A stretch of DNA of 42,511 nt from NCBI GenBank assembly GCA_028709215.1, contig JAQVXI010000001.1, positions 1 to 42,511 of the forward strand. The letters are read 5' to 3'. Made by a program: the position numbers and the translations under genes. This DNA is from Bacteroidales bacterium (lineage in GTDB: Bacteria; Bacteroidota; Bacteroidia; Bacteroidales; UBA1402). The notes below the pieces were generated by a model, which saw only the letters and a program-made list of their open reading frames with translations, was not told the DNA's origin and made no database searches. The first letter of the stretch is position 1, and every line of letters begins with the position of its first letter. Below, piece by piece: positions 26,494 through 35,532 of this stretch.

Positions 26494-27581
26494 GAAATAT
26501 GCACATTGTTTTTTTATTGCCTGAGTATTATAATAAACCCATTGGAGGTTATCGGGTAGTTTTTGAATATGCCAATCGAATGGTTTCGAAGGATTTCACT
26601 GTCTCAATAGTCTATCCTTCGTTCTTGTTTTTTTGGAAGAGTCCGGTAAGAAGAAAGTTAAAAATGCTCTTTTATTTTTTTTATTACTTGTTCCTTCCAA
26701 GAAACGGAAATAATTTTTGGTTTAATCTGGATAAGCGTGTTAATAATATGTATGTCCCCATTTTTCATAAAAAATTCATACCCAAATCGGATGTTTATTT
26801 TGCGACAGCAGTAGAAACGGCTTTTGTTCTTAATTCGTGGAAACATATTGAAGATAAAAATAAATATTATTTGGTTCAAGCATTTGAAGACTGGGATTGG
26901 GGTCGTGATTTTGTGTTAAAAACTTGGCGCTACCCAATGCATAAGATTGTCATCTCAGAATGGTTGGCAGGAATTGCAAGAAATTTGGGGGAGTCCTATA
27001 CGTTGATTGAAAACGGCGTTGACCGTGAAGGTCTTTTTTCATACATCCCTTACGAAGAGAAAAAACCAATGCAGGTTGCCATGTTGTATCACAAACAACC
27101 GTTAAAAGGGTGTATGGATGGGTTACGAGCCTTGGAACGGGTGCGTGAAAAATACCCGGAACTTCGGTCGGTGTGGTTTGGTAGCGCTCCTAAACCAAAA
27201 GAACTGCCTTCATGGGTTTCGTATTACCAGCAACCGAGTATCGAGGAATTGAATCGCATTTACAACGAATCTGCGGTCTATTTGGCACCAAGTCACAGCG
27301 AAGGTTTTGGCTTGACGGTAGGGGAGGCTATGGTCTGCGGCTGTGCGGTTGTTTGTACCAATACGGGTGGTTTTTTGACGATGGCTACAGATCAATGGAA
27401 TGCATTGGTGGTGCCTGTCAAAGATGTGGAGCGGATGTCAGACGCGATCATTAAGTTGATTGAGCAACCGGATGTACGTTTTTTTATTGCTCAGAATGGT
27501 CATCGTGCTATACAGCGGTTTACATGGGATGTCGCTTACAACAAGTTTGAAAAAGTATTGTCTAATCATAGTCATAAATAG
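26490..27581 (+). CDS. Family 4-type glycosyltransferase (GT-B)
   Basis: A 363-residue cytosolic or peripheral glycosyltransferase. The N-terminal domain begins HIVFLLPEYYNKPIGGYRVVFEYANRM, the acceptor-side Rossmann start. The C-terminal domain has YLAPSHSEGFGLTVGEAMVCGCAVVCTNTGG, the E-x7-E donor-binding signature of GT4. The start overlaps the stop of the polymerase gene by 4 nt. GC content shifts inside the gene: sampled 60-nt lines before 26880 are 23-32% and those after are 38-57%, so the two domains may have different histories. Confidence 0.87.
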   Translation: MRNMHIVFLLPEYYNKPIGGYRVVFEYANRMVSKDFTVSIVYPSFLFFWKSPVRRKLKMLFYFFYYLFLPRNGNNFWFNLDKRVNNMYVPIFHKKFIPKSDVYFATAVETAFVLNSWKHIEDKNKYYLVQAFEDWDWGRDFVLKTWRYPMHKIVISEWLAGIARNLGESYTLIENGVDREGLFSYIPYEEKKPMQVAMLYHKQPLKGCMDGLRALERVREKYPELRSVWFGSAPKPKELPSWVSYYQQPSIEELNRIYNESAVYLAPSHSEGFGLTVGEAMVCGCAVVCTNTGGFLTMATDQWNALVVPVKDVERMSDAIIKLIEQPDVRFFIAQNGHRAIQRFTWDVAYNKFEKVLSNHSHK

Positions 27582-27588
27582 AATCGAT

Positions 27589-28410
27589 ATGGAATTGAAA
27601 TTTACGTTGTTGATGTCGGTCTATCATAAAGATAATCCTGTTTTTTTAGAACAGGCGCTGGAAAGTATATGGGATAAGCAAACATTGAAGCCCGATCAGA
27701 TTGTGTTGGTGCAAGACGGACCACTGACGGCTAGTTTGGAAGAAGTGATTGAACGTTTTCTGCCCGGAAAACCCGTTCATTGCATTAAACTACCGAAGAA
27801 CAGGGGTTTGGGTGAAGCCTTAAACATTGGTTTGCGTTCGTGTGCGTACGAGTTGGTCGCACGCATGGATTCCGATGATATTGCCTTTGCCCATCGCTTC
27901 GAAACGCAACTTCCACTGTTTGAGAAATATCCGGATCTGGATGCAATTGGTGCGTGCATTGATGAATTTGAAGGGAGTCCAACGAATGTGGTATCACAAC
28001 GCAAACCCCCACGTACGCCGGATGAATTGTTGAAATATGCCGGAAAAAGGTGTCCGTTCAACCATCCGACCGTTGTGTTTAAAAAATCATCCTTGTTGAA
28101 GTCCGGAGGCTATCTTCATTTCCCTCTATTGGAAGATTACCATCTTTGGGTACGCATGCTTGCCGATGGTGCCCGATTTTATAATGTTCAGGAGAGTTTG
28201 CTTTTGTTTCGTCAATCGTCTGATACTTATTTCAAGCGAGGTGGTTTGAAGTATGCTTTGACGGAAGTGCGGTTGGAATGGATGATGCTGCGTTTGGGCA
28301 TTATGAAGTGGTGGGTGTTTTTGTATTTGGTTCCGGCCAAGTTCCTTACGCGCATAGCGCCTAAATGGTTACGTAGACAGGTATATGCTCGCTTGGTGCG
28401 TTCCAATTGA
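27589..28410 (+). CDS. Family 2 glycosyltransferase (AmsE-like)
   Basis: A 273-residue inverting GT-A glycosyltransferase. The start at 27589 gives the canonical opening FTLLMSVYHKDNPVFLEQALESI; the in-frame extension upstream lies inside the preceding gene and is not used. VLVQDGP, NRGLGEALNIGL and ARMDSDDI (metal-binding D94-D97) form the donor site, and LEDYHLWVRM the acceptor-side acidic motif. Base composition is back to that of the chromosome (the line at 27841 is 53% GC). It ends the polysaccharide block 7 nt after GT4. Confidence 0.9.
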   Translation: MELKFTLLMSVYHKDNPVFLEQALESIWDKQTLKPDQIVLVQDGPLTASLEEVIERFLPGKPVHCIKLPKNRGLGEALNIGLRSCAYELVARMDSDDIAFAHRFETQLPLFEKYPDLDAIGACIDEFEGSPTNVVSQRKPPRTPDELLKYAGKRCPFNHPTVVFKKSSLLKSGGYLHFPLLEDYHLWVRMLADGARFYNVQESLLLFRQSSDTYFKRGGLKYALTEVRLEWMMLRLGIMKWWVFLYLVPAKFLTRIAPKWLRRQVYARLVRSN

Positions 28411-28439
28411 GGTGAGTCGTACTTTTTTCTGTACCTTTG
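28407..28439 (+). promoter_or_regulatory. Promoter of the ABC-F gene
   Basis: TACCTTTG (28432-28439) matches TAnnTTTG exactly. TTG at 28407-28409 lies 22 nt upstream, slightly longer than the usual 19-21 nt. The start codon at 28459 is 19 nt downstream. Confidence 0.5.
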
Positions 28440-28458
28440 CCGAAAGAAAAAATTGCAT

Positions 28459-30399
28459 ATGATTTCGGTAGACGGGTTAACAGTAGCGTTTGGAGGATTT
28501 TCGTTGTTTGATGGGGTTTCTTATGTGGTCAATCGCAAAGATCGCATTGCGTTGGTCGGCAAGAATGGAGCCGGAAAATCCACCATGTTAAAAATTTTTG
28601 CTGGGATTCAACAGCCGACAAAGGGACGTGTGGTTGTTCCCAAGGATGTGCGTATTGGATATTTACCACAGCACATGATTCACGAAGATGGTCGTACGGT
28701 CATTGAGGAAGCTTCCTTGGCCTTTGCACATTTGTTTGAGTTGCAGGCTCAGATTGAAGACATTCAAATACAATTGACGGAGCGTACCGATTACGAATCA
28801 GAATCATATCATGCATTAATAGAGGATATTACGCATAAAAGTGAAGTTTTGTCCATGTCCGGAGGAAACAATTATCTGGCAGATGTCGAAAAAACGCTGA
28901 TGGGTTTGGGTTTCTCTCGCACAGATTTTGATCGATTGACAACTGAGTTCAGCGGAGGTTGGCGCATGCGAATTGAATTGGCAAAACTGCTGCTTCAGCG
29001 ACCGGATGTTTTATTGCTTGACGAACCGACCAATCACCTGGATATCGAATCCATTCAATGGCTTGAAACCTTTTTGGCCAACCATGCCAATGCGGTCTTG
29101 CTTGTATCGCACGATCGTGCCTTTATCAATGCGGTGACAACACGTACAATCGAGATCTCCCTCGGCAAAATTTACGATTATAAGGTACCGTACTATCAAT
29201 ATGTGGAACTTCGTAAAGAACACCGCGAACAACAGCTTCGTGCCTATGAGAATCAACAAAAACTCATCCAGGAAACGGAGGATTTTATCGAACGATTTCG
29301 ATACAAAGCCACCAAAGCTGTTCAGGTACAATCCCGAATCAAGCAGTTGGATAAAATTGATCGAATCGAAGTGGATGAAGAAGATCGCTCGGCCTTGAAT
29401 ATGAAGTTTGCTCCGGCACCTCGTTCCGGTGCTTATCCGTTGATTGTAGAAGATTTGAAGAAGGCATACGGCGATCATACTGTCATAGAACAGGTCAATT
29501 TTACACTTGAGCGTGGAGATAAAGTGGCCTTTGTTGGGCGTAATGGTGAAGGTAAATCGACATTGGTTAAGTGTATTTTGGGCGCTTTGGATTACGAAGG
29601 AAAGTTGGAAACGGGACATCAGGTGAAATTTGGTTATTTTGCGCAGAATCAAGCGAGTCTGCTGGATGAAAGCAAAACGGTTTTTGAAACCATCGATCAT
29701 GTTGCGGTTGGTGACATACGTACCCGAATACGGGATATTCTGGGTGCGTTTATGTTTGGAGGAGAAGCTTCCGACAAAAAAGTCGGCGTCTTATCCGGAG
29801 GAGAACGAAGTCGTTTGGCCATGATTCGTTTATTACTCGAACCGGTCAATTTTTTGGTTTTGGACGAACCCACCAATCATTTGGATATGCGATCGAAGGA
29901 TGTACTGAAATCTGCCATCCGAAATTTTGACGGAACGGTTGTTGTTGTATCCCACGACCGTGATTTTTTGGATGGACTGGTCGACAAAGTTTTTGAATTT
30001 GGTGGTGGTAAAGTAAAAGAACATTTGGGCGGGATCCAATATTTTCTGGAGAAAAAGAAAATGGAACAGTTGAATGAACTCGAAGCGGCTGCACGCCAAA
30101 CGGAGTCTGATCAAACAGATAAAACCGCTTCAGAGGGAAAGTTGAGTTACGAAGCCCGTAAGGAATGGAATCGTCGGTTGAAACGTCTTGAAAAGCAGAT
30201 AGCCGAGGTTGAATCGACGATCGAACGTCTTGAGGTTGAAGTGGAACAGGCAGAAGGAATGATGGCTTCGCCCAACGACGCATCCAACGCAGCCTTGTTT
30301 CAATTGCATTCGAAGTCCAAACGTGAATTGGAGGCAGCCTTAGCCGATTGGGAGTCCTTGATACAGCAATTAGAAAATTGTAGACAAGAGGAGGCGTAA
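28459..30399 (+). CDS. ABC-F family ATPase
   Basis: A 646-residue soluble protein with two ABC cassettes and no membrane part, so it acts on ribosomes rather than in transport. Cassette 1 has GKNGAGKST, FSGGW and LLLDEPTNHLD; cassette 2 has GRNGEGKST (about 360), LSGGERSR and LVLDEPTNHLD. The interdomain linker (about 240-310) is the charged arm of ABC-F proteins. The C-terminal 110 residues form a Glu/Lys-rich coiled coil, as in Uup/YheS-like members. The start at 28459 is preferred over a TTG two codons earlier. It is probably a housekeeping translation factor; antibiotic resistance cannot be assigned. Confidence 0.92.
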   Translation: MISVDGLTVAFGGFSLFDGVSYVVNRKDRIALVGKNGAGKSTMLKIFAGIQQPTKGRVVVPKDVRIGYLPQHMIHEDGRTVIEEASLAFAHLFELQAQIEDIQIQLTERTDYESESYHALIEDITHKSEVLSMSGGNNYLADVEKTLMGLGFSRTDFDRLTTEFSGGWRMRIELAKLLLQRPDVLLLDEPTNHLDIESIQWLETFLANHANAVLLVSHDRAFINAVTTRTIEISLGKIYDYKVPYYQYVELRKEHREQQLRAYENQQKLIQETEDFIERFRYKATKAVQVQSRIKQLDKIDRIEVDEEDRSALNMKFAPAPRSGAYPLIVEDLKKAYGDHTVIEQVNFTLERGDKVAFVGRNGEGKSTLVKCILGALDYEGKLETGHQVKFGYFAQNQASLLDESKTVFETIDHVAVGDIRTRIRDILGAFMFGGEASDKKVGVLSGGERSRLAMIRLLLEPVNFLVLDEPTNHLDMRSKDVLKSAIRNFDGTVVVVSHDRDFLDGLVDKVFEFGGGKVKEHLGGIQYFLEKKKMEQLNELEAAARQTESDQTDKTASEGKLSYEARKEWNRRLKRLEKQIAEVESTIERLEVEVEQAEGMMASPNDASNAALFQLHSKSKRELEAALADWESLIQQLENCRQEEA

Positions 30400-30441
30400 T
30401 TCTGATCGTTATTTCGTATTATTGTATATAATGTTATTCGT

Positions 30442-31437
30442 ATGCAATATTATCCCTTAAAATTTGAACCCATTCTCAAGGAAGTGATATGGGGAGGTTC
30501 TGAAATCGCTCGATTCAAACAGTTGAAACAACCGATGGAGCACATTGGTGAAAGTTGGGAGATCTCTCATCTTCCCAACGATGTCTCTGTTGTTGCCAAC
30601 GGTCTGTATGCCGGCAAAACGTTGGGTTTTCTGATGCAGAACTTCCGTGATCGTTTTGTTGGGGAGCAGGTTTGGAATCGTTTTGGTGAGACGTTTCCTT
30701 TGCTGGTAAAGCTGATTGATGCAAAAAAAGATTTGTCTATTCAAGTACATCCGGATGATGTATTGGGTCGCTTGCGTCACAATTCTCCTGGGAAAACGGA
30801 AATGTGGTATGTCATTCGAGCGGAGCCCGGATCTCGTTTGGTTTCCGGATTTCGACGGAAAGTCGATGCGGATGAATACCGATCATTGGTGGCATCCAAT
30901 CAAATCGAAGAAGTACTTCAGACACATGAGGTGCATGCCGGTGATGTGTTTTTTTTACCGGCCGGCCGTGTGCATGCCATCGGAGGTGGTATTTTGTTGG
31001 CCGAGATACAGCAAACATCAGCCATAACGTATCGAATATACGATTACAACCGAACCGATTTGCAAGGAAACAAGCGGGAATTGCACACCGAGCTTGCTCT
31101 TGAAGCCCTTGATTTTACTCCACTACTCGGTGCCAAAGTAGACTATCTTTCACGTATGAACGAAGTTGTTCCTTTGGTTTCCTGTAGTTATTTTACGTGC
31201 AATCAGATTCACATACAGTCTACGACCAAGCTTACAGCCGAATGCGCGCGCGATTTTCGCGCATTGGATAGTTTCGTTATTTATGTTTGCATGGAGGGCA
31301 CTGCCCGCGTTTATTGTGGGAACGGATTGTTTGAGACGTTGCAAAGCGGAGAAACCTGCTTGTTGCCTTGTGGAATACAGGAAGTAATGCTCCGTACCGA
31401 AACCGACTGCCTTTTATTGGAAACCTACATCCATTGA
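30442..31437 (+). CDS. manA: Mannose-6-phosphate isomerase, class I
   Basis: A 331-residue zinc-dependent cupin enzyme interconverting mannose-6-phosphate and fructose-6-phosphate. Metal ligands appear in order: Q101 and H103 in IQVHPDD, E120 in TEMWYV, and the His in GRVHAIGGG. The catalytic arginine region is TYRIYDYNR. A second cupin-like half follows. Size fits the short Bacteroidota/Gram-positive type. It could supply GDP-mannose precursors to the neighbouring polysaccharide genes or feed mannose into glycolysis. Confidence 0.93.
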   Translation: MQYYPLKFEPILKEVIWGGSEIARFKQLKQPMEHIGESWEISHLPNDVSVVANGLYAGKTLGFLMQNFRDRFVGEQVWNRFGETFPLLVKLIDAKKDLSIQVHPDDVLGRLRHNSPGKTEMWYVIRAEPGSRLVSGFRRKVDADEYRSLVASNQIEEVLQTHEVHAGDVFFLPAGRVHAIGGGILLAEIQQTSAITYRIYDYNRTDLQGNKRELHTELALEALDFTPLLGAKVDYLSRMNEVVPLVSCSYFTCNQIHIQSTTKLTAECARDFRALDSFVIYVCMEGTARVYCGNGLFETLQSGETCLLPCGIQEVMLRTETDCLLLETYIH

Positions 31438-31495
31438 AACCTTCTCGATCGACCGACTCAATAACAGGATAGAAAAAGTCTATTGGATTATGTGG

Positions 31496-31524
31496 TTGCA
31501 TTAGGAATATCGATGGTAAATTTG
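31496..31524 (+). promoter_or_regulatory. Promoter of the peroxiredoxin-zwf-pgl operon
   Basis: TTG (31496-31498) and TAAATTTG (31517-31524, exact TAnnTTTG) are 18 nt apart. The peroxiredoxin ATG at 31560 is 36 nt downstream, with an A/T-rich leader (aaataaataatatt) as expected for efficient Bacteroidota translation. No OxyR-like palindrome stands out. Confidence 0.55.
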
Positions 31525-31559
31525 TGGCATACGTTTTTATTCATGAAATAAATAATATT

Positions 31560-32192
31560 ATGTCAGTATTAGTTGGTAAAAAAGCGCCCAAATTTAGCGC
31601 AAAGGCCGTTGTGAACGGATCTGAGATTGTTGATGGATTTTCGTTGGACTCTTTTGTCGGAAAACAATATGTTGTCTTTTTCTTTTATCCGGCAGACTTT
31701 ACGTTTGTATGTCCAACCGAGTTGGTCGCTTTTCAATCGAAGGCAGCGGAGTTTGCATCGAGAAATACCGTTGTTGTAGGTGTTTCGACCGATTCGGAGT
31801 TTGCTCATTGGAAATGGCTTCAAACGCCCCTTAATCAGGGCGGTATCCAATCGGTATCATATCCGTTGGTGTCGGATCAGAATCTTGAAATTTCTCGTGC
31901 ATACGATGTCCTGGCAGGAGAACATGTTGTCGATGCCAAGGGTGTCGCACGATTTGAGGGAGAAGCAAAGGCCTACAGAGGTTTGTTTTTGATCGACAAA
32001 CAAGGGGTTGTGCGGCATCAGGTTGTGAACGACATGCCGCTAGGAAGAAGTGTCGATGAAGTGCTGCGTGTTATTGATGCGTTGCAATTTACTGAAGAAT
32101 TTGGTGAAGTTTGTCCTGCGGATTGGAAGAAAGGAGATAAGGCGCTTGCACCCACACAAGAAGGAATATCGGATTATTTGAGTGGAAAGTGA
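31560..32192 (+). CDS. 2-Cys peroxiredoxin (AhpC/Prx1 type)
   Basis: A 210-residue thiol peroxidase reducing hydrogen peroxide and alkyl hydroperoxides. Peroxidatic Cys51 lies in ADFTFVCPTEL, and resolving Cys185 in FGEVCPADW, so it is a typical 2-Cys enzyme. The start at 31560 gives the usual short N-terminus (MSVLVGKKAPKF); an in-frame ATG-like extension upstream overlaps the promoter. The glucose-6-phosphate dehydrogenase gene starts about 37 nt downstream, placing peroxide reduction and NADPH supply on one transcript. No AhpF-like reductase lies in the window. Confidence 0.93.
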   Translation: MSVLVGKKAPKFSAKAVVNGSEIVDGFSLDSFVGKQYVVFFFYPADFTFVCPTELVAFQSKAAEFASRNTVVVGVSTDSEFAHWKWLQTPLNQGGIQSVSYPLVSDQNLEISRAYDVLAGEHVVDAKGVARFEGEAKAYRGLFLIDKQGVVRHQVVNDMPLGRSVDEVLRVIDALQFTEEFGEVCPADWKKGDKALAPTQEGISDYLSGK

Positions 32193-32229
32193 AAACCTTT
32201 TAACCTTGGATTTGTTCAATAACCATATA

Positions 32230-33768
32230 ATGACGTGTGATATGCAAAAACCTCAAAATATGGTCATCGTAATTTTTGGTGCGTCGGGAGATCTGACGCA
32301 CCGAAAATTAATTCCTTCGTTGTACGCGCTGTACGATCAAAAAATGATGCCCGATCATTTCCTGATATTGGGTGTCGGTCGATCTTCGTATACAGATCAG
32401 GCATTTCGTGATCGAATGATGCAGGGTGTACGTAGTTTTTCTGAACTCAACCACCTGAATGAATCGGAGTTGTTGCAATTCCAGCAATCCATAGCCTACC
32501 AACAACTGGATCCATCCAAAGCCGAAGACTTTCCCCGGTTAAAAATACGTTTGGATGCATGGACAGAAGAAACCGGTAGTCCGGCGAATTACTTATATTA
32601 TCTATCCTTGCTACCGAGCGCATTTGCTGAGATTGCCTCCAATTTGGCTGCTGTGGGTTTGAATCATTCTACGGATGGTTTCCGTAGACTGGTTGTGGAG
32701 AAGCCCTTCGGTTATGATCTGGAATCCGGTAGAAAGTTGAATGACGATTTACACAAAGCATTCGAGGAAAGTCAAATATTTCGAATCGATCACTATCTGG
32801 GCAAAGAAACCGTCCAGAATCTTCTGGTGATGCGTTTCTCAAACGGCATCTTTGAACCGCTATGGAATCGTAACTACATCCATCACGTTGAAATTACTTC
32901 TGCTGAAAGCATTGGAGTAGAGGGCAGAGGTGGATACTACGATGGTTCTGGTGCCCTGAGGGATATGCTACAGAATCATTTGTTGCAAGTGGCCTCGTTT
33001 GTTGCCATGGAGCCACCTTCATCGATGGATGCAGATGCCATTCGAAACGAAACACTCAAAGTTTTGCAATCGCTCAAGCCTTTGCGTAACGAAGATGTAG
33101 CGAATCATGTGATCAGAGGTCAGTATGTTGGTGCACATGTGCGTGGCAATTGGTTGCCTGGCTACCGTGAAGAAGAGGGGGTTCCATCGGATTCCAGAAC
33201 AGAAACCTATGTGGCACTCAAGTTTTTTATTGACAATTGGCGGTGGGGGGGAGTCCCCTTCTATATTCGTACCGGAAAGCGGCTACCCACCCGGGTTACG
33301 GAAGTCGTGATTCATTTTAAGCCGACGCCACATACCTTGTTTCAAAGGGATCACGTTTGTCAGCACTGCAACACCCTGATCATTCGGATACAGCCGGATG
33401 AGGGTATTTTGATGCGGTTTGGAATGAAGCAACCTGGTGCAGGGTTTCACGTGAAGCCCGTACACATGGATTTTCATTATACGGAATTATCTGATCAGCA
33501 TTTACCTTCGGCATACGAACGCTTACTGTATGATGCCATGTTGGGTGATTCAACTTTGTATGCACGTGCCGATGCCGTTGAGGCTGCTTGGCAATTTGTT
33601 GCACCCATTCAGCATATGTGGAAGACGGATCCCGGGCAAAAGATTCACGGATACCCTGCCGGGACATGGGGGCCTGAGCATGCAGACGGATTGATTGAAG
33701 ACAGTTGCATGGGATGGCGATATCCTTGCAAAAATCTGGCGGATGATGGTGATTATTGTGAATTATAA
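32230..33768 (+). CDS. zwf: Glucose-6-phosphate dehydrogenase
   Basis: 512 residues from the ATG at 32230; the ATG at 32242 is a close alternative. It oxidises glucose-6-phosphate to 6-phosphogluconolactone while reducing NADP+. The nucleotide-binding start is IFGASGDLTHRKLIP, and the substrate site is RIDHYLGKE (about 184-192), with the catalytic His pair context EKPFGYD upstream. It follows the peroxiredoxin gene by 37 nt and precedes pgl by 11 nt. The 6-phosphogluconate dehydrogenase gene, which I recall next to zwf in Bacteroides, is not in the window. Confidence 0.96.
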   Translation: MTCDMQKPQNMVIVIFGASGDLTHRKLIPSLYALYDQKMMPDHFLILGVGRSSYTDQAFRDRMMQGVRSFSELNHLNESELLQFQQSIAYQQLDPSKAEDFPRLKIRLDAWTEETGSPANYLYYLSLLPSAFAEIASNLAAVGLNHSTDGFRRLVVEKPFGYDLESGRKLNDDLHKAFEESQIFRIDHYLGKETVQNLLVMRFSNGIFEPLWNRNYIHHVEITSAESIGVEGRGGYYDGSGALRDMLQNHLLQVASFVAMEPPSSMDADAIRNETLKVLQSLKPLRNEDVANHVIRGQYVGAHVRGNWLPGYREEEGVPSDSRTETYVALKFFIDNWRWGGVPFYIRTGKRLPTRVTEVVIHFKPTPHTLFQRDHVCQHCNTLIIRIQPDEGILMRFGMKQPGAGFHVKPVHMDFHYTELSDQHLPSAYERLLYDAMLGDSTLYARADAVEAAWQFVAPIQHMWKTDPGQKIHGYPAGTWGPEHADGLIEDSCMGWRYPCKNLADDGDYCEL

Positions 33769-33779
33769 GACATAAAACG

Positions 33780-34484
33780 ATGGAAAAACGAGGTATGTTT
33801 ACGTTTCCCGATGTCGAAGCTTTGGCCGGATTTGCATCGACGCTGCTTGTGGAGGAATTGTCCAAAGTGCCCGAAGGTCAGTTTTTTAATATCGCTTTGT
33901 CCGGTGGTCAAACGCCAAAAAAAATTTTTGAATATCTTTCTCATTTGGATCGGGATGTGATCCCTTGGGAAAAATTGCGTTTTTTTTGGGGAGACGAACG
34001 CTGTGTTTCCCCGGAACACGAGGAAAGCAATTATTTGATGACCAAGCGCTACCTTTTTGAGCCGTTGGCGATTGAAGAAAAACAGATGGTACGCATTCGT
34101 GGGGAAAATGATCCGGAGCACGAAGCGAATCGTTATGCACGCAAGCTAACCGAATATATCCCCTTTGTGAATGGGTTGCCTTGTTTTGATTTGATCTTGC
34201 TGGGTCTTGGTTCCGATGGGCATACCGCGTCGATCTTTCCAGATCAAATTGGTTTGTTTCACAGCAACAAACTCTGTGCGGTAGTAGAACATCCGGATAG
34301 TGGGCAGAAACGAGTGACCTTGACTGGACCTGTTATTAATAATGCTCGAACAGTTGTTTTCTTGATTGCCGGTTCAGATAAGGCCAATAGGGTAGAGGAT
34401 GTTTTTGAACATAAGATTACCGCGTTTCCGGCTACGCTGGTCAATCCTACGCATGGGAAATTATTGGTTCTGTATGCTCTTTAA
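33780..34484 (+). CDS. pgl: 6-phosphogluconolactonase
   Basis: A 234-residue enzyme of the NagB/DevB-type lactonase family that hydrolyses 6-phosphogluconolactone. The family landmarks are IALSGGQTPKKIFEYL, RFFWGDERCVSPEHEESNY and LLGLGSDGHTASIFP. It lies 11 nt after zwf and completes the oxidative steps to 6-phosphogluconate. It ends 3 nt from the end of the convergent asparaginase gene. Confidence 0.95.
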   Translation: MEKRGMFTFPDVEALAGFASTLLVEELSKVPEGQFFNIALSGGQTPKKIFEYLSHLDRDVIPWEKLRFFWGDERCVSPEHEESNYLMTKRYLFEPLAIEEKQMVRIRGENDPEHEANRYARKLTEYIPFVNGLPCFDLILLGLGSDGHTASIFPDQIGLFHSNKLCAVVEHPDSGQKRVTLTGPVINNARTVVFLIAGSDKANRVEDVFEHKITAFPATLVNPTHGKLLVLYAL

Positions 34485-34487
34485 GGG

Positions 34488-35528
34488 TCAATCCAGACTC
34501 ATTTCGCCACAGTAAGATCGGCCAAATTCACTTCTGACAGTTTCTGGTTCGGAATGATGCCCCAGAAGGAACATCAGCTTTGTTACAGCCGCCTCTGTTG
34601 TCATATCGTATCCGCTGATGACACCGGCATTTAGCAGATGAACACTTGTTTTGTAGCGCCCCATGTCCACGCTCCCTGTGTTGCATTGTGTGATGTTTAC
34701 AAATACGATGCCGGATTTACTGGATGATTCAATCGCATTCATTAGCCAGGGATATGCTGGGGCATTCCCGGCTCCAAAGCTTTCCAGTACTACCGCACGC
34801 AAGCCGGCTGTTTGAAGAATGGCACGGACGTACGCTTCACTGATGCCGGGAAAAATCTTTAATACAATGATGTTGGTGTCAAGGTAACGGTGCAGCTTTA
34901 GGTCTTGTTGCTCTCGATTGTATTGTATGACGGAACGATTGTAACGAATGTGCACTCCGGCAGTTGCAAGGGGTGCATAGTTATATGAACCGAATGCATT
35001 GAAGCGTTCGGCATTTTTCTTCGTTGTGCGATTACCACGATACAGGGTGCTTTCAAAAAAGATGCAGACCTCAGGTACCACCGCCGTACCATATTCCTTT
35101 GCGGCAGCAATTTCTATGGCTGTAATCAGGTTTTCTTTCCCGTCCGTTCGCACCATGGACATGGGGAGTTGAGAGCCGGTGAAAACGACCGGCTTTTTTA
35201 GATGTTCCAACATGAAACTCAAAGCGGAAGCAGCGTAGGCCATCGTGTCCGTTCCATGCAATACGACAAATCCATCATACCGATTGTAGTTTTCGTATAC
35301 AATTTCAGCCATTTTTATCCATTCTGCAGGTCCAACCTCCGAAGAGTCCAACATGGGTTCAAATGGAATGTAGTCAATCGTATAATCAAACCGTTTTAAC
35401 TCCGGTAATTGTTTGTACAATTGATCAAAAGGAAATGGAATCAACGCACCGGTGCCCGGATCCATAGACATGGTGATGGTTCCTCCCGTGCAAATGAGTA
35501 AGATGGATTTTTTTTCGATTGCCGTCAT
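34488..35528 (-). CDS. ansA: Type I (cytoplasmic) L-asparaginase
   Basis: A 346-residue asparaginase hydrolysing asparagine to aspartate and ammonia. The nucleophile motif is ICTGGTITM (Thr17), and the second motif is VVLHGTDTMAYAA. VFTGSQLPMSMVRTDGKENL supplies the conserved Lys region. It has no signal peptide, which favours the cytoplasmic AnsA type over the periplasmic type. The gene starts 4 nt after the POT transporter stop, so the two are one operon: peptide import followed by amino-acid breakdown. Confidence 0.93.
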   Translation of the reverse strand: MTAIEKKSILLICTGGTITMSMDPGTGALIPFPFDQLYKQLPELKRFDYTIDYIPFEPMLDSSEVGPAEWIKMAEIVYENYNRYDGFVVLHGTDTMAYAASALSFMLEHLKKPVVFTGSQLPMSMVRTDGKENLITAIEIAAAKEYGTAVVPEVCIFFESTLYRGNRTTKKNAERFNAFGSYNYAPLATAGVHIRYNRSVIQYNREQQDLKLHRYLDTNIIVLKIFPGISEAYVRAILQTAGLRAVVLESFGAGNAPAYPWLMNAIESSSKSGIVFVNITQCNTGSVDMGRYKTSVHLLNAGVISGYDMTTEAAVTKLMFLLGHHSEPETVRSEFGRSYCGEMSLD

Positions 35529-35532
35529 GGTC

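Noticed and set aside
29011-29700. 229-codon open frame antisense to the ABC-F gene
   Set aside because: It lies wholly within a well-supported ABC-F gene and has no motif of its own.
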